From positions 1 through 64,000 of the forward strand of contig NZ_VUMO01000010.1 in assembly GCF_009696145.1 (NCBI RefSeq): a DNA stretch of 64,000 nt, given 5' to 3'. The notes beneath the pieces are model-generated. The model made no database searches. It saw only the letters and a list, made by a program, of their open reading frames with translations, and was not told the DNA's origin. Source of the stretch: Pseudoramibacter porci. Its GTDB lineage: Bacteria; Bacillota; Clostridia; Eubacteriales; Eubacteriaceae. This document shows positions 18,286-27,448 of this stretch, piece by piece; within the stretch, counting starts at the first letter, position 1; each line of letters starts with the position of its first letter. Made by a program: the position numbers and the translations under genes.

Positions 18286-18981
18286 CTATTTTTCTTTTTT
18301 TAGTAAATCAGGCCTTTTTTCTTGGGTGATCTCTAATGATTTTGCTTTTCGCCACTTTTTTATCTGCGCATGGTTTCCTGAAAGCAGCACCTCTGGAACA
18401 GACATATCTTCAACTTTCTGGGGTCTAGTGTATTGCGGATATTCGAGTAAATTACTTTCAAAAGACTCCTCTGTTAAACTTCCAGCATTTCCCAATACAC
18501 CTTGAATATGCCTGATAATGCTGTCAGCCAAAACAAGAGCCGGCAGTTCACCGCCAGTTAAGACATAGTCGCCAATGGAATATTCGTCCGTTACATAACG
18601 ATCAATAACACGCTGATCAACCCCCTCGTAGTGACCGCATAAAAAGATAATACTTTTACACGCTTTTAATTTTAAGGTTAATTTCTGACATTCTTTCGTA
18701 TTAAATGTGGTCCCAGATGGTGTTAAAAAAATAATTGGAATTTCTTGATAATGTTCAATACTTTTTATTGCTCTTATGATTGGCGGCGCCTGCATGACCA
18801 TTCCTGCACCCCCACCATAAGGGTAATCATCTACACGATTGTGTTTATTATTAGCAAAATCACGAATATTAATAGAGTGAATCCGTATAATGTTATCCTC
18901 CAGTGCACGTTTCATGATGCTTTCGGAAAAGTATTCATCAATTATAGCTGGAAATAACGTAAGAAAATATAAATTAATCAT
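18286..18981 (-). CDS. trmD: tRNA (guanine37-N1)-methyltransferase TrmD, canonical copy
   Basis: 231-residue SPOUT methyltransferase in its standard place between rimM and rplS. Signatures are YPYGGGAGMVMQ, CGHYEGVDQR, SIGDYVLTGGELPALV, GVLGN, EESF, LLEYPQYTRP and VLLSGNHAQI. It stops (TAG) right after RPDLLKKEK, which marks where a normal TrmD ends and exposes the extra sequence in the paralog at 3075-4283. If my register is right both copies carry Glu where E. coli has the catalytic Asp169; I recall this variant in other clostridial TrmDs. Confidence 0.97.
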   Translation of the reverse strand: MINLYFLTLFPAIIDEYFSESIMKRALEDNIIRIHSINIRDFANNKHNRVDDYPYGGGAGMVMQAPPIIRAIKSIEHYQEIPIIFLTPSGTTFNTKECQKLTLKLKACKSIIFLCGHYEGVDQRVIDRYVTDEYSIGDYVLTGGELPALVLADSIIRHIQGVLGNAGSLTEESFESNLLEYPQYTRPQKVEDMSVPEVLLSGNHAQIKKWRKAKSLEITQEKRPDLLKKEK

Positions 18982-18987
18982 ATGTAC

Positions 18988-19503
18988 TTATAAATCAAAA
19001 AAATCTTCAGGGATATCTGCTGCCATCGTTCCTTGATCTAAATCCCATTGATAAAAATAGCATTTTCTAAAAGGAACGTAGATATTTTTCCCGTTTTCAA
19101 GCTGGATCTCGAGCGTGTCTATCGCACCTGTATTCGTCAGCACATCCGCGATTTTTCCAATTTTATTGTTGTTTTTGTCGAAAACTTGAATACCAATTAG
19201 ATCCGCAATATATACTTCATCATGCTCTAACTGATCCTGGCTGCGATCGATTAAAATCTCTGAGTTTATTAATGCTTCCGCATCATTTCTACTCTTAATG
19301 CCTTCTAATATTAGCAAAACCATTTTTTTGTGTAACCTGACATTTTGAACATTCTTTTTATGCAGCTTCTTATCCTTGTCTTGAATATAAACTGTTTTAA
19401 ATGAAAAGAATTGTTCCGCATCGTCAACCATTGGCATAACACGCATTTCTCCGCAAATACCATGTGCCCTTGTAATCTTTCCAACTGTTAATAATCGTTC
19501 CAT
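18988..19503 (-). CDS. rimM: 16S rRNA processing/30S maturation factor RimM
   Basis: 171 residues from the ATG at 19503 (MERLLTVGKI). The frame stays open to 19548 but that extension would be translated from inside a terminator hairpin, so I reject it. It has an N-terminal RimM beta-barrel (GKITRAHGICGEMRV) and a C-terminal PRC-type domain (LIGIQVFDKNNNKIGKI...). It helps assemble the 30S head and sits in the conserved rpsP-khpA-rimM-trmD order. Confidence 0.94.
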   Translation of the reverse strand: MERLLTVGKITRAHGICGEMRVMPMVDDAEQFFSFKTVYIQDKDKKLHKKNVQNVRLHKKMVLLILEGIKSRNDAEALINSEILIDRSQDQLEHDEVYIADLIGIQVFDKNNNKIGKIADVLTNTGAIDTLEIQLENGKNIYVPFRKCYFYQWDLDQGTMAADIPEDFFDL

Positions 19504-19520
19504 TTTATTTCCCAATATAT

Positions 19521-19548
19521 AAAAAAATGATTCGCTTGCACGAATCAT
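19521..19548 (-). terminator. Intrinsic terminator or attenuator between khpA and rimM
   Basis: A perfect 8-base stem ATGATTCG/CGAATCAT (19527-19534, 19541-19548) with a 6-base loop is followed by seven T on the minus strand. It lies 16 bases after the khpA stop inside an otherwise tightly packed operon, so it may set the level of rimM-trmD relative to rpsP-khpA. Confidence 0.7.
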
Positions 19549-19564
19549 CCTTCGATATTAATTA

Positions 19565-19795
19565 TTAATCTACAATATTCAGCATAACACGTTTGTTTTC
19601 TTTACTTCCCATCGCCTTCAAGACAGAGCGAATCGCTTTGGCAATCCTTCCCTGGCGGCCAATAACTCGGCCCATATCATGATCGGCAACGTGAAGTTCG
19701 AGAACAATTTCGTTATGCTTTTCGCTTTCAGTCACTTCTACAGCATCGGGATCATCCACGAGTGCCTTAACGATCACCTCAACCAGTTCTTTCAT
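19565..19795 (-). CDS. khpA: KH-domain RNA-binding protein KhpA (YlqC)
   Basis: 76 residues from the ATG at 19795 with GGAG upstream; the frame extends further but overlaps rpsP. Single KH domain with the loop GRVIGRQGRIAKAIR, a close fit to the GxxG motif. KhpA usually acts with KhpB as an RNA chaperone. Normal length and place after rpsP. Confidence 0.94.
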   Translation of the reverse strand: MKELVEVIVKALVDDPDAVEVTESEKHNEIVLELHVADHDMGRVIGRQGRIAKAIRSVLKAMGSKENKRVMLNIVD

Positions 19796-19811
19796 AAAAA
19801 GTTGCTCCTGA

Positions 19812-20057
19812 TTAATCGATGATATTTTCTTTTTGTAAAAGCGCCTTGACTGTAGCAGATGGTTTGGCACCATTTGAAATCCATTTTTTTACTGCATCTC
19901 CGTTAATTTTAATTACCGGCGGTTCGACAGTTGGATTGTAATAGCCGACTTCTTCGATGAATTTCCCATCTCTTGGTGCTCTGATATCAGCGACAACTAA
20001 ACGATAAAATGGGCTCTTTTTTTTTCCCATCCGTTTCATTCTGATTTTTACTGCCAT
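19812..20057 (-). CDS. rpsP: 30S ribosomal protein S16
   Basis: 81-residue S16: [23 protein letters not shown] at the N terminus and the GYYNPT motif are diagnostic. It follows ffh and begins the rpsP-khpA-rimM-trmD group; AAAGGAG precedes the ATG. Confidence 0.97.
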   Translation of the reverse strand: MAVKIRMKRMGKKKSPFYRLVVADIRAPRDGKFIEEVGYYNPTVEPPVIKINGDAVKKWISNGAKPSATVKALLQKENIID

Positions 20058-20104
20058 TTTTAACTCCTTTCATTTTTGCTATCTTTATGTTCAGTAATAA
20101 TATA

Positions 20105-21445
20105 TTACATAAACGGCAATTTCATTCTTCCTCTTTTTCTCTTCCCCATGTTACCCATTTGCTTCATCATTTTCCTGCTCTGTTCAAATCCTTTTAACAG
20201 ACGGTTAACATCAGCAACGCTAGTGCCACTGCCATTTGCAATCCGCTTGCGCCGACTGCCATTGATAATATCTGGCTTTTCTCTTTCTTCTGGTGTCATG
20301 GAAAAAATGATTGCTTCAGTTCGTTTCATTTGCTTTTCTGTGGCCGCCATATCTAGACCAGCCAAAGCCTTTTTATTAACACCTGGCATCATTTCGAGCA
20401 AGCTCGAAATAGACCCCATCTTTTGAAGTTGATGAAGCTGATCAAGAAAATCATTAAGATCAAAAGAAGCGTTGCGTATCTTTTCTTCCATACGTCTTGC
20501 TTCTTCCTCATCGACCATGTTCTGCGCTTTGTCGATCAACGACAATACATCGCCCATTCCTAAAATGCGAGATGCCATTCGATCTGGATAGAACGATTCA
20601 ATGTCTGATAATTTTTCCCCAGTTCCAATGAAAACAATTGGCTTCTGAGTTGTGTATGCGACAGACAGCGCCGCACCTCCTCTAGTATCACCGTCAAGTT
20701 TTGTTAGGACAACACCAGTGATGCCAAGTTTATCGTCAAATGTTTTTGAAACATTTACAGATTCCTGCCCAGTCATGCCATCAACAACCAACAATTTTTC
20801 TGTCGGTTGTATGCTTTGATCAATATCAGATAATTCCTGCATCAATGTTTCATCAATTTGCAAACGGCCAGCGGTATCGATAATCACTAAATCATGTCCT
20901 TTTTCCGTTGCAATTTCTTTCGCCTTTTTTGCTATTTCAACCGGATTTTGACTTGCATCATCGAAATAAACAGGTATGTTAAGCTCTTTTCCAAGTATTT
21001 TTAATTGTTCAATCGCAGCCGGCCTATACACATCAGCCGCAACAAGTAACGGTGATAATGAAGCTTCTTTCCTCAAAAGATTTGCAATTTTTGCAGCGGT
21101 AGTTGTTTTTCCCGCTCCTTGAAGACCAATCATCATGAAGATATTCAGCTTATCCTTTGAGATCTCTAGCTTCTGATCTTCTCCGCCAAGCATTTTCACC
21201 ATTTCTTCATTTACAACCTTAATGTATTGTTGACCTGGTGTTAATGACTTAAGAACTTCTTCGCCTTTCGCTCGTTCACTGACTGATTTTGTGAAGGACT
21301 TAACGACTTTAAAGTTGACATCCGCTTCTAGAAGTGCCAATTTGATTTCTCTATTTGCAACCTTAATGTCGGATTCATCGAGCTTCCCTTTTTTTCGCAT
21401 CCCCGAAAATACATTTTGAAACTTTTCGCTTAACCCTTCAAACAT
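20105..21445 (-). CDS. ffh: Signal recognition particle protein Ffh
   Basis: 446-residue SRP54 GTPase. The N domain, the G domain with GLQGAGKTTTAAKIA (P loop, about residue 106), DTAGRLQID and TKLDGDTRGGAAL, and the methionine-rich M domain with the SRP RNA-binding motif SRRKRIANGSGTS and a basic C terminus are all present. It delivers nascent membrane proteins to FtsY. The SRP RNA gene is not in the window. Confidence 0.97.
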   Translation of the reverse strand: MFEGLSEKFQNVFSGMRKKGKLDESDIKVANREIKLALLEADVNFKVVKSFTKSVSERAKGEEVLKSLTPGQQYIKVVNEEMVKMLGGEDQKLEISKDKLNIFMMIGLQGAGKTTTAAKIANLLRKEASLSPLLVAADVYRPAAIEQLKILGKELNIPVYFDDASQNPVEIAKKAKEIATEKGHDLVIIDTAGRLQIDETLMQELSDIDQSIQPTEKLLVVDGMTGQESVNVSKTFDDKLGITGVVLTKLDGDTRGGAALSVAYTTQKPIVFIGTGEKLSDIESFYPDRMASRILGMGDVLSLIDKAQNMVDEEEARRMEEKIRNASFDLNDFLDQLHQLQKMGSISSLLEMMPGVNKKALAGLDMAATEKQMKRTEAIIFSMTPEEREKPDIINGSRRKRIANGSGTSVADVNRLLKGFEQSRKMMKQMGNMGKRKRGRMKLPFM

Positions 21446-21456
21446 GATTGTTTCCT

Positions 21457-21840
21457 CTAATACTCATCTTTAAAATCATCAATTTCGCTTGACAATTTCT
21501 TTAGCGTCTTCATTGCTGCCGTTGACTTCTTCACATTCCCATCTCTTTGTAGCGCATTTAATTCTTTTTCTATATTAGCAATTAGAATTTTTGTCTTTTC
21601 AAACCGCTCTACAAGATGAAGTTTATTTTCGAATTTCTGCAGTTGATTGCGCCCTCTACGAATTGCATCATAGGCACCTTGTCTAGTCATCTGAACTATT
21701 TCAGCAATTTCAACAGCTGAATAGTCATCATTATAATAATATGATAATGGCAATTTTAATTTTGACGAAAGCAGTTCCCCGTAAAAATCAAAAAGCAATT
21801 GTTCCTGATATTTTTTTTTGATCGATTCTTCTTTTGACAT
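21457..21840 (-). CDS. ylxM: YlxM family helix-turn-helix protein of the SRP operon
   Basis: 127 residues from the ATG at 21840 (AGGAAAGAAG upstream). The frame is open to an ATG at 21918 that overlaps the ftsY stop by four bases, but that extension lacks family similarity. The core YSAVEIAEIVQMTRQGAYDAIRRGRNQL is the sigma-70 region-4-like HTH of YlxM, which is encoded between ftsY and ffh in Firmicutes and modulates SRP in streptococci. Confidence 0.9.
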   Translation of the reverse strand: MSKEESIKKKYQEQLLFDFYGELLSSKLKLPLSYYYNDDYSAVEIAEIVQMTRQGAYDAIRRGRNQLQKFENKLHLVERFEKTKILIANIEKELNALQRDGNVKKSTAAMKTLKKLSSEIDDFKDEY

Positions 21841-21914
21841 AGACTTCTTTCCTAAGGACTTATATATTTTACAAATCTTTTTGCCGCATGTCAAGTCTTT
21901 TTCTTTACAAATTA

Positions 21915-22835
21915 TCATGAATTGATTTCTTCAGTGGCTTGGTACAATACTTCAACAAAATCTTTCGCATTAAATGTAACTAAATCTTCTGCTTTTTCCC
22001 CAAGTCCCACATATTCAATCGGAATCTTTAATTCATTTAATATAGGAATTATTACACCGCCTTTAGCCGTTCCATCAAGCTTCGTCATAATGATACCGCT
22101 AAGGGGAACCGCATCGTTAAATGTTTTAGCCTGCATTAAAGCATTTTGTCCTGTTGTTGCATCTACAACCAATACATTATGAATGTTATATTCACCCTTT
22201 TCTCTTTCACAAATACGATTGAGTTTATTTAATTCGTTCATTAAATTGACTTTGTTATGCAACCGTCCCGCTGTATCGCAGATTAATACATCTGCATTTT
22301 TAGCTTGTGCAGAATGAATGGCATCAAAAACAACCGAAGCGGGATCAGCCCCTGGACGGCTGGTGACAATATCAACACCAATCCGGCTTGCCCACGTTTC
22401 TAATTGTTCAACAGCAGCTGCACGAAATGTATCTGCTGCAGCAAGCATCACTTTTTTTCCTTCATCTTTATACTTTTGAGCTAACTTTGCTATTGTAGTG
22501 GTTTTTCCCACGCCATTCACACCTACGATCAAACTGATCGCCGGAAAGTGAATTGGAGCTTCAGGAATATCGACCATTTGAATCATTATATTTTGAAGTT
22601 CCTCAATGACACTTTCAGTTGTTTTTATTTTTTTTGCTTTTATACCATCCTGCAATTCTTCAACAATCATTTCTGCTGTATTAACGCTGATATCTGATAG
22701 AATTAAATTTTCTTCCAATTCTTCAAAAAAATCTTCGTCTAATTCTTTGTAATAAAGTAAATGATTGATTTTTTCTGTAAATTTTTTTGTTGTACTGGAA
22801 ACACGGTCGCGCATTTTTTTAAATACTGAAGCCAT
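21915..22835 (-). CDS. ftsY: Signal recognition particle receptor FtsY
   Basis: 306-residue NG-domain GTPase. P loop [15 protein letters not shown] (about 109-123), [25 protein letters not shown] and [10 protein letters not shown] match FtsY. It lacks the long acidic A domain, as usual in Firmicutes. It follows smc by 21 bases and is the membrane docking partner of Ffh. Confidence 0.97.
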   Translation of the reverse strand: MASVFKKMRDRVSSTTKKFTEKINHLLYYKELDEDFFEELEENLILSDISVNTAEMIVEELQDGIKAKKIKTTESVIEELQNIMIQMVDIPEAPIHFPAISLIVGVNGVGKTTTIAKLAQKYKDEGKKVMLAAADTFRAAAVEQLETWASRIGVDIVTSRPGADPASVVFDAIHSAQAKNADVLICDTAGRLHNKVNLMNELNKLNRICEREKGEYNIHNVLVVDATTGQNALMQAKTFNDAVPLSGIIMTKLDGTAKGGVIIPILNELKIPIEYVGLGEKAEDLVTFNAKDFVEVLYQATEEINS

Positions 22836-22856
22836 TATATTCTCCTTTTTAGGGTA

Positions 22857-25800
22857 TTAAGTATAATCTGATATTTTCACTGAAACAATTTTAGAAATCC
22901 CCGTATTTGTCATCGAAATCCCATAAATTGAGTCGCAGATTTTTAACGTATTTTTCCGATGTGTTATTAATATAAATTGTGTTTGATTAAAAATTTTCTT
23001 TAAATAAGTCGTAAAACGATAAATGTTTTGATCGTCTAAAGCAGCATCCACTTCATCAACAATACAAAATGGTGATGGATTGAGTTTTAAAAAAGCAAAA
23101 AGCAAACATATTGCTGTCATCGCCTTTTCTCCACCTGACATTAAAGATAACTGTTTTAAGTTTTTGCCAGGAGGCTGTGCCTCTAAACCAATACCGCTTT
23201 GTAGAATATTTTGCGGATCAATATAAAAAAGATTTGCCTTTCCTCCACCAAACAATTCTCTGAAAACTTGTGAAAAATATGTCTGTAATCTTTTAAACTC
23301 ACAATCAAATTTCTTAGTCATTTCATGCTGAAGATCTTGGATCAATGTTTCTATTCTTCTTTTCGATTTCAGTAGATCCGCGTACTGATTTTGAACAAAC
23401 AGATATCTTTGATTGATCTCCTCATATTCTTCAATTGCATTGACATTGACATTGCCAAGCAATTTAATTTTCTGCTCCATCTTTTGTATTGACGACTTGT
23501 TAACAAAAATCTCATCCATTTTTTTATTTTTCAGCCAATCATCAATCATAGTTGGATTCATGCTGTAACGACTCATCATTTTATCAATCAGGTTTTGTTT
23601 CACTGTTGATATGCGATGCGCTGCAATTTTTAGTTTGTTCAATTCTTCATTTTGCAAAACTTGTTGATGATTGAATGCTCTGATTTTTTTATCAGTATTC
23701 TCCATTTGTTCATCAATTTTAGATTCGCTTATTTCGAAGAAACTAGCCTTTTTCTTGCAGTCGTTTTCCTGCTTCTGAAGTAAAAAAATTGATTGTTTGA
23801 TCGCATTTAGACGTACTTTATCTTTTTGATATGCCAGTTCAAGTTCTTCAGAGCAATTTTTTTTAGCACTCACTTTTTTCATCAACTGATCAATTTGATC
23901 CTTTATTATTTCTGATTGTTTCTTTTTTAATTTAATGCCCTCATTATTTTTTGCAATTTCTATATTGTATTTCGAAATAACACGGTCATTTTCTTTTTCC
24001 TTTTGATACAACAAGTCAAGTTGATTTTGAATATTCTTTTGATTATCGCTATTATCAATATGTTCGTTTTTTCGTATCAGTTCTATTATATTGTTTTTAG
24101 ATTTTTTTACCTCACTGTATTGTACATTTAATTGGCAGCATTCCTTTTCTTCTAAATCAATAGTTTTAACTAAATCTGCATTTGATTCCTTTAATATTTT
24201 GCATTTATGCTTTTCTTCAAAAATCAGCCGTTTAACGTCTTCGCTTTGAGCCTTTAGTGCTAAATATTGTTCCTGCTGCTGCGTTATCAATTCTTGTACC
24301 GCTTCAAGATCCTTCACTTTTTCTGATAGTTGAATGACAATTTCTTTTTCTTGTTTGTCACATGTATTAAGCTCATCTTTTTTATTGTAGAGATAAGCAT
24401 TTTGTTTTTCTTTTTGTCTCCCACCAACAATTGCACCACCTGCATAAAAGATTTCACCATCCAAAGTCACAATCATATAGTATTTTATAGCGCGACGCAT
24501 TTGTCTTGCAGCATTAAAATTATCAACTACAATCACACGTCCTAATAAGCTCTGAATAGCCGGTTTAATTTCAATGGAATATTTAATTAAATCAGATGCA
24601 ATGCCAAGATACCCTTTAAAATTGGCAAATCTATTTTTTTCACTTATAGAAATTTGATTGTTTGCTAAATTGGACAAAGGTAAAAAAGTAACACGACCTG
24701 CTTTATTCTTTTTTAGCAACTCGATACAATAGCGGGCTGTTTCAACATCATCAACAATAATATTTTGAGTTTTTCTCCCTAAAGCTGAATCTACTGCATA
24801 GATTAAATCATCCGGAACTTCTATCAAATCACCTACGGGTCCTAAAATACTGCGTTTGATTTCCTTAGGCATCGATTCTTTCTGGTTCATGACCCATCTT
24901 GTCCCAGGTACATAATCCAAATATTGTCTTTGGACTTTTTTTATATAACTAGCCCGAGTTCTAAGAAGTAATTGATCATTCCGAAGCCGATTTATCTGAG
25001 AAGATAGTTTTTTCTCTTTGTCATTTAAACGGTTTAATGATTGCTGTGCTTTTGATAATTTTTTTTGAATATCTACGGCAAATTGCTGATTATGTTCTAG
25101 CTTAGTACGCGCGTATTCATAATTTTTTTTATTTTCAAAAATAGTATTTTTTTTATTCTGTATATTCTGTTCTCTATTATTAATTTTTTCTTCAATAACT
25201 AATAATTCTGATTCATATTTTGCAATTTTATCTTTATTTTTTTCCCGGTTAGATTGTAAATTTTTATCAAGTCCCTGCGCTTTTGCTAGTTGTTCTTTAA
25301 TCTTTTCAATAGCTTGTTCATTTTGAATTCCTTGTTTCTGTTGCAGAGACTGTTCACGTCGTAAACGATTATTATCTTTTTGAAGTGATTGAATCTCCAC
25401 CACCAACCCATTTAATTTTTTTTGATTATCCTCTCTCTGAGACGATAAATCCTTTATACGATCATAGCAGCTGTTAATTTCAAATTTCGTCCTATGAAGT
25501 TGCTCTTCAATATGTGCCTTATTTTTTTCACTATTAATATTATTTGTAGATATTTCTTCGAATAATAGGTTGTTTTCTTTTTTAGATTCTAAAATTTTTC
25601 TCTTTTGGACGCGTAGACGTTGATATTGCGCATCCGCATCATGTATCGCTATTTTTAGTTTACTTATTTCGCTATTGCATTGATCAAGAGCCTTTTGATT
25701 CTCCAATTTTTTAGCTTCAAGTACTTGATAATCCTTTTGAAACGAAATAAAATCGATTTTTCTTAGCTTTTCCTTTAAATCCAGGTAACGCTTCGCTTTT

Positions 25801-26429
25801 TCTGCTTGTTTCGATAGTGGCGTGCGCTGACGCTCCAATTCAATTATCAAATCCTGAATTCGTTCCATATTGCTCTGGGCAGATTTTAACTCTTTTTGTG
25901 CCTCATTCTCGCGAGACTTATAATTAACAATCCCTACCGCTTCTTCAATAATAGACCTTAAAGTATTTGGATCACTGTTAATAATATTTTCTATATTTCC
26001 CTGTCCTACTATTGAATAGCCATTTTTTCCAAGACCTGTATCTGCAAACACCGCATGAACTTCCCTTAAACGAACGGATTGGTTATTAATAAGATATGTT
26101 GATTCTCCCGTTTTAAATAGTCTTCGCGTAATGGATATTTCATCTGGAAATTCTTTAAAGTATTGATCTGAATTATCCAATAGAATCGTCACTTCTGCAT
26201 ATCCCATCGGATTATGAAAATCCGTACCGGAAAAGATAACATCTTCCATTTGTTTCCCGCGCAAAGATTTACTGCTTTGCTCCCCCAAAACCCACCGAAT
26301 TGCATCCGTGATATTACTTTTTCCACTTCCATTGGGACCAATGATGGCTGTAATATTCGAATTAAAAGTGAGTTCAACAGCGCGAGCAAAAGATTTAAAC
26401 CCGACCATTCGTAACGATTTTAAATACAT
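22857..26429 (-). CDS. smc: Chromosome segregation ATPase SMC
   Basis: 1190-residue condensin subunit. Walker A GPNGSGKSNITDAIRW (residue 32 on), two long coiled coils (about 165-500 and 680-1020), a hinge between them (about 505-680, including GPVGDLIEVPDDL and GGAIVGGRQ), then the C-terminal signature LSLMSGGEKAMTAI and Walker B PFCIVDEVDAALDD. The arms are intact, with no frame break over 3.5 kb of A-rich sequence. ScpA and ScpB are not nearby. Confidence 0.98.
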   Translation of the reverse strand: MYLKSLRMVGFKSFARAVELTFNSNITAIIGPNGSGKSNITDAIRWVLGEQSSKSLRGKQMEDVIFSGTDFHNPMGYAEVTILLDNSDQYFKEFPDEISITRRLFKTGESTYLINNQSVRLREVHAVFADTGLGKNGYSIVGQGNIENIINSDPNTLRSIIEEAVGIVNYKSRENEAQKELKSAQSNMERIQDLIIELERQRTPLSKQAEKAKRYLDLKEKLRKIDFISFQKDYQVLEAKKLENQKALDQCNSEISKLKIAIHDADAQYQRLRVQKRKILESKKENNLLFEEISTNNINSEKNKAHIEEQLHRTKFEINSCYDRIKDLSSQREDNQKKLNGLVVEIQSLQKDNNRLRREQSLQQKQGIQNEQAIEKIKEQLAKAQGLDKNLQSNREKNKDKIAKYESELLVIEEKINNREQNIQNKKNTIFENKKNYEYARTKLEHNQQFAVDIQKKLSKAQQSLNRLNDKEKKLSSQINRLRNDQLLLRTRASYIKKVQRQYLDYVPGTRWVMNQKESMPKEIKRSILGPVGDLIEVPDDLIYAVDSALGRKTQNIIVDDVETARYCIELLKKNKAGRVTFLPLSNLANNQISISEKNRFANFKGYLGIASDLIKYSIEIKPAIQSLLGRVIVVDNFNAARQMRRAIKYYMIVTLDGEIFYAGGAIVGGRQKEKQNAYLYNKKDELNTCDKQEKEIVIQLSEKVKDLEAVQELITQQQEQYLALKAQSEDVKRLIFEEKHKCKILKESNADLVKTIDLEEKECCQLNVQYSEVKKSKNNIIELIRKNEHIDNSDNQKNIQNQLDLLYQKEKENDRVISKYNIEIAKNNEGIKLKKKQSEIIKDQIDQLMKKVSAKKNCSEELELAYQKDKVRLNAIKQSIFLLQKQENDCKKKASFFEISESKIDEQMENTDKKIRAFNHQQVLQNEELNKLKIAAHRISTVKQNLIDKMMSRYSMNPTMIDDWLKNKKMDEIFVNKSSIQKMEQKIKLLGNVNVNAIEEYEEINQRYLFVQNQYADLLKSKRRIETLIQDLQHEMTKKFDCEFKRLQTYFSQVFRELFGGGKANLFYIDPQNILQSGIGLEAQPPGKNLKQLSLMSGGEKAMTAICLLFAFLKLNPSPFCIVDEVDAALDDQNIYRFTTYLKKIFNQTQFILITHRKNTLKICDSIYGISMTNTGISKIVSVKISDYT

Positions 26430-26464
26430 AAATATTCCTTATACCTTTAAGTTTTCATGCGGAT

Positions 26465-27133
26465 CTAATTTATTTTTTCATGCAGTACATTTTTGGCGGC
26501 CTGTTGTTCAGCCTCTTTCTTTGTTTTTCCCATTCCTTCACCGCATTTTTCGCCATTAATGAATAAAGAAACATAAAAAATTTTTTCGTGCTCTGGCCCA
26601 GTTGTACGATCAAGAACGTATTCAATAACATGATCCCTTTGTTGTTGAATCAGCTCTTGTAAGGCTGTTTTATAATCATTATTTAAATGTCCACTAAGTG
26701 CTAGATGAATATTTTCTTTTAGTAAATCATAAACCAGCTTTTTAGTTTGATTGAAATCTGAGTCAAGAAAAATAGCGCCAATTAAGGCTTCAAAAGCATT
26801 TTCTAATATTGATCTGCGGTATCTTCCGCCAGATGCAATTTCACCTTTTCCCAGCAACAGAAAATCACCCAAATGAATTTTTGCCGCTGCTCTGGACAAT
26901 GACTCGGAGCACACAATACTTGCCCGAAGTCGCGTCATTTTTCCCTCAGAAAAATCAAAGTGTTTATATAAGTATTCGGAAATGGATAATTCTAAAACGG
27001 CATCTCCAAGATATTCCAAACGTTCGTTGTTTCTGTCGTTTTTTCCATATGAACTGTGTGTCAATGCTTCGATAAGATACTTATTTTCATTGAAATAATA
27101 GTTTATTTCATTTTCTAATTGTTTTATTTCCAT
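26465..27133 (-). CDS. rnc: Ribonuclease III
   Basis: About 222 residues from the ATG at 27133. A TTG at 27145 with AAGG six bases upstream is an equally plausible start (226 residues). The frame is open to 27202 but this would run through the acpP terminator. Catalytic signature NERLEYLGDAVLEL, second acidic site ENAFEALIGAIFLD, and a C-terminal dsRNA-binding domain (KTALQELIQQQ to KKEAEQQAAKNVL). It processes rRNA precursors and structured mRNAs. Confidence 0.95.
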   Translation of the reverse strand: MEIKQLENEINYYFNENKYLIEALTHSSYGKNDRNNERLEYLGDAVLELSISEYLYKHFDFSEGKMTRLRASIVCSESLSRAAAKIHLGDFLLLGKGEIASGGRYRRSILENAFEALIGAIFLDSDFNQTKKLVYDLLKENIHLALSGHLNNDYKTALQELIQQQRDHVIEYVLDRTTGPEHEKIFYVSLFINGEKCGEGMGKTKKEAEQQAAKNVLHEKIN

Positions 27134-27164
27134 TTTATTAATCAAAATAATCCTTATATTAACG

Positions 27165-27190
27165 AAAAAGCTCCCAATAAATGGGAGCTC
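27165..27190 (-). terminator. Terminator between acpP and rnc
   Basis: AGCTCCC/GGGAGCT stem (27169-27175, 27183-27189) followed by TTTTTCG on the minus strand, 13 bases after the acpP stop. It separates the phospholipid/ribosome unit from rnc-smc-ftsY, although partial readthrough is possible. Confidence 0.8.
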
Positions 27191-27202
27191 ATCAAATTTC
27201 AT

Positions 27203-27430
27203 TTATGCGTCAAGAATTTTAATAATGTCACCAACAGTTTTAATGTTTTCTAATTGATCATCTGGAACTTTAACGCCAAACTCATCTTCAAAAGCCATAA
27301 CCAGCTCAACAATATCCAAAGAATCTGCGTCAAGATCTTCGACTAAATTGCTATCTTCACTGATTTCGTCTTCAGAAACACCTAATTGCTCTGCAATGAT
27401 ATTTTTTACTTGATCAAGTTTGTCACTCAT
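27203..27430 (-). CDS. acpP: Acyl carrier protein
   Basis: 75-residue acidic four-helix protein that carries growing fatty acids. The phosphopantetheine attachment site is Ser37 in [12 protein letters not shown]. It follows plsX by 18 bases and GGAGG precedes the ATG, as usual in Firmicutes. Confidence 0.97.
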   Translation of the reverse strand: MSDKLDQVKNIIAEQLGVSEDEISEDSNLVEDLDADSLDIVELVMAFEDEFGVKVPDDQLENIKTVGDIIKILDA

Positions 27431-27448
27431 TTTTGACCCTCCATATAT

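Noticed and set aside
19504-19548. Longer RimM start
   Set aside because: It lies in the stem and T tract of a terminator and has no spaced Shine-Dalgarno.
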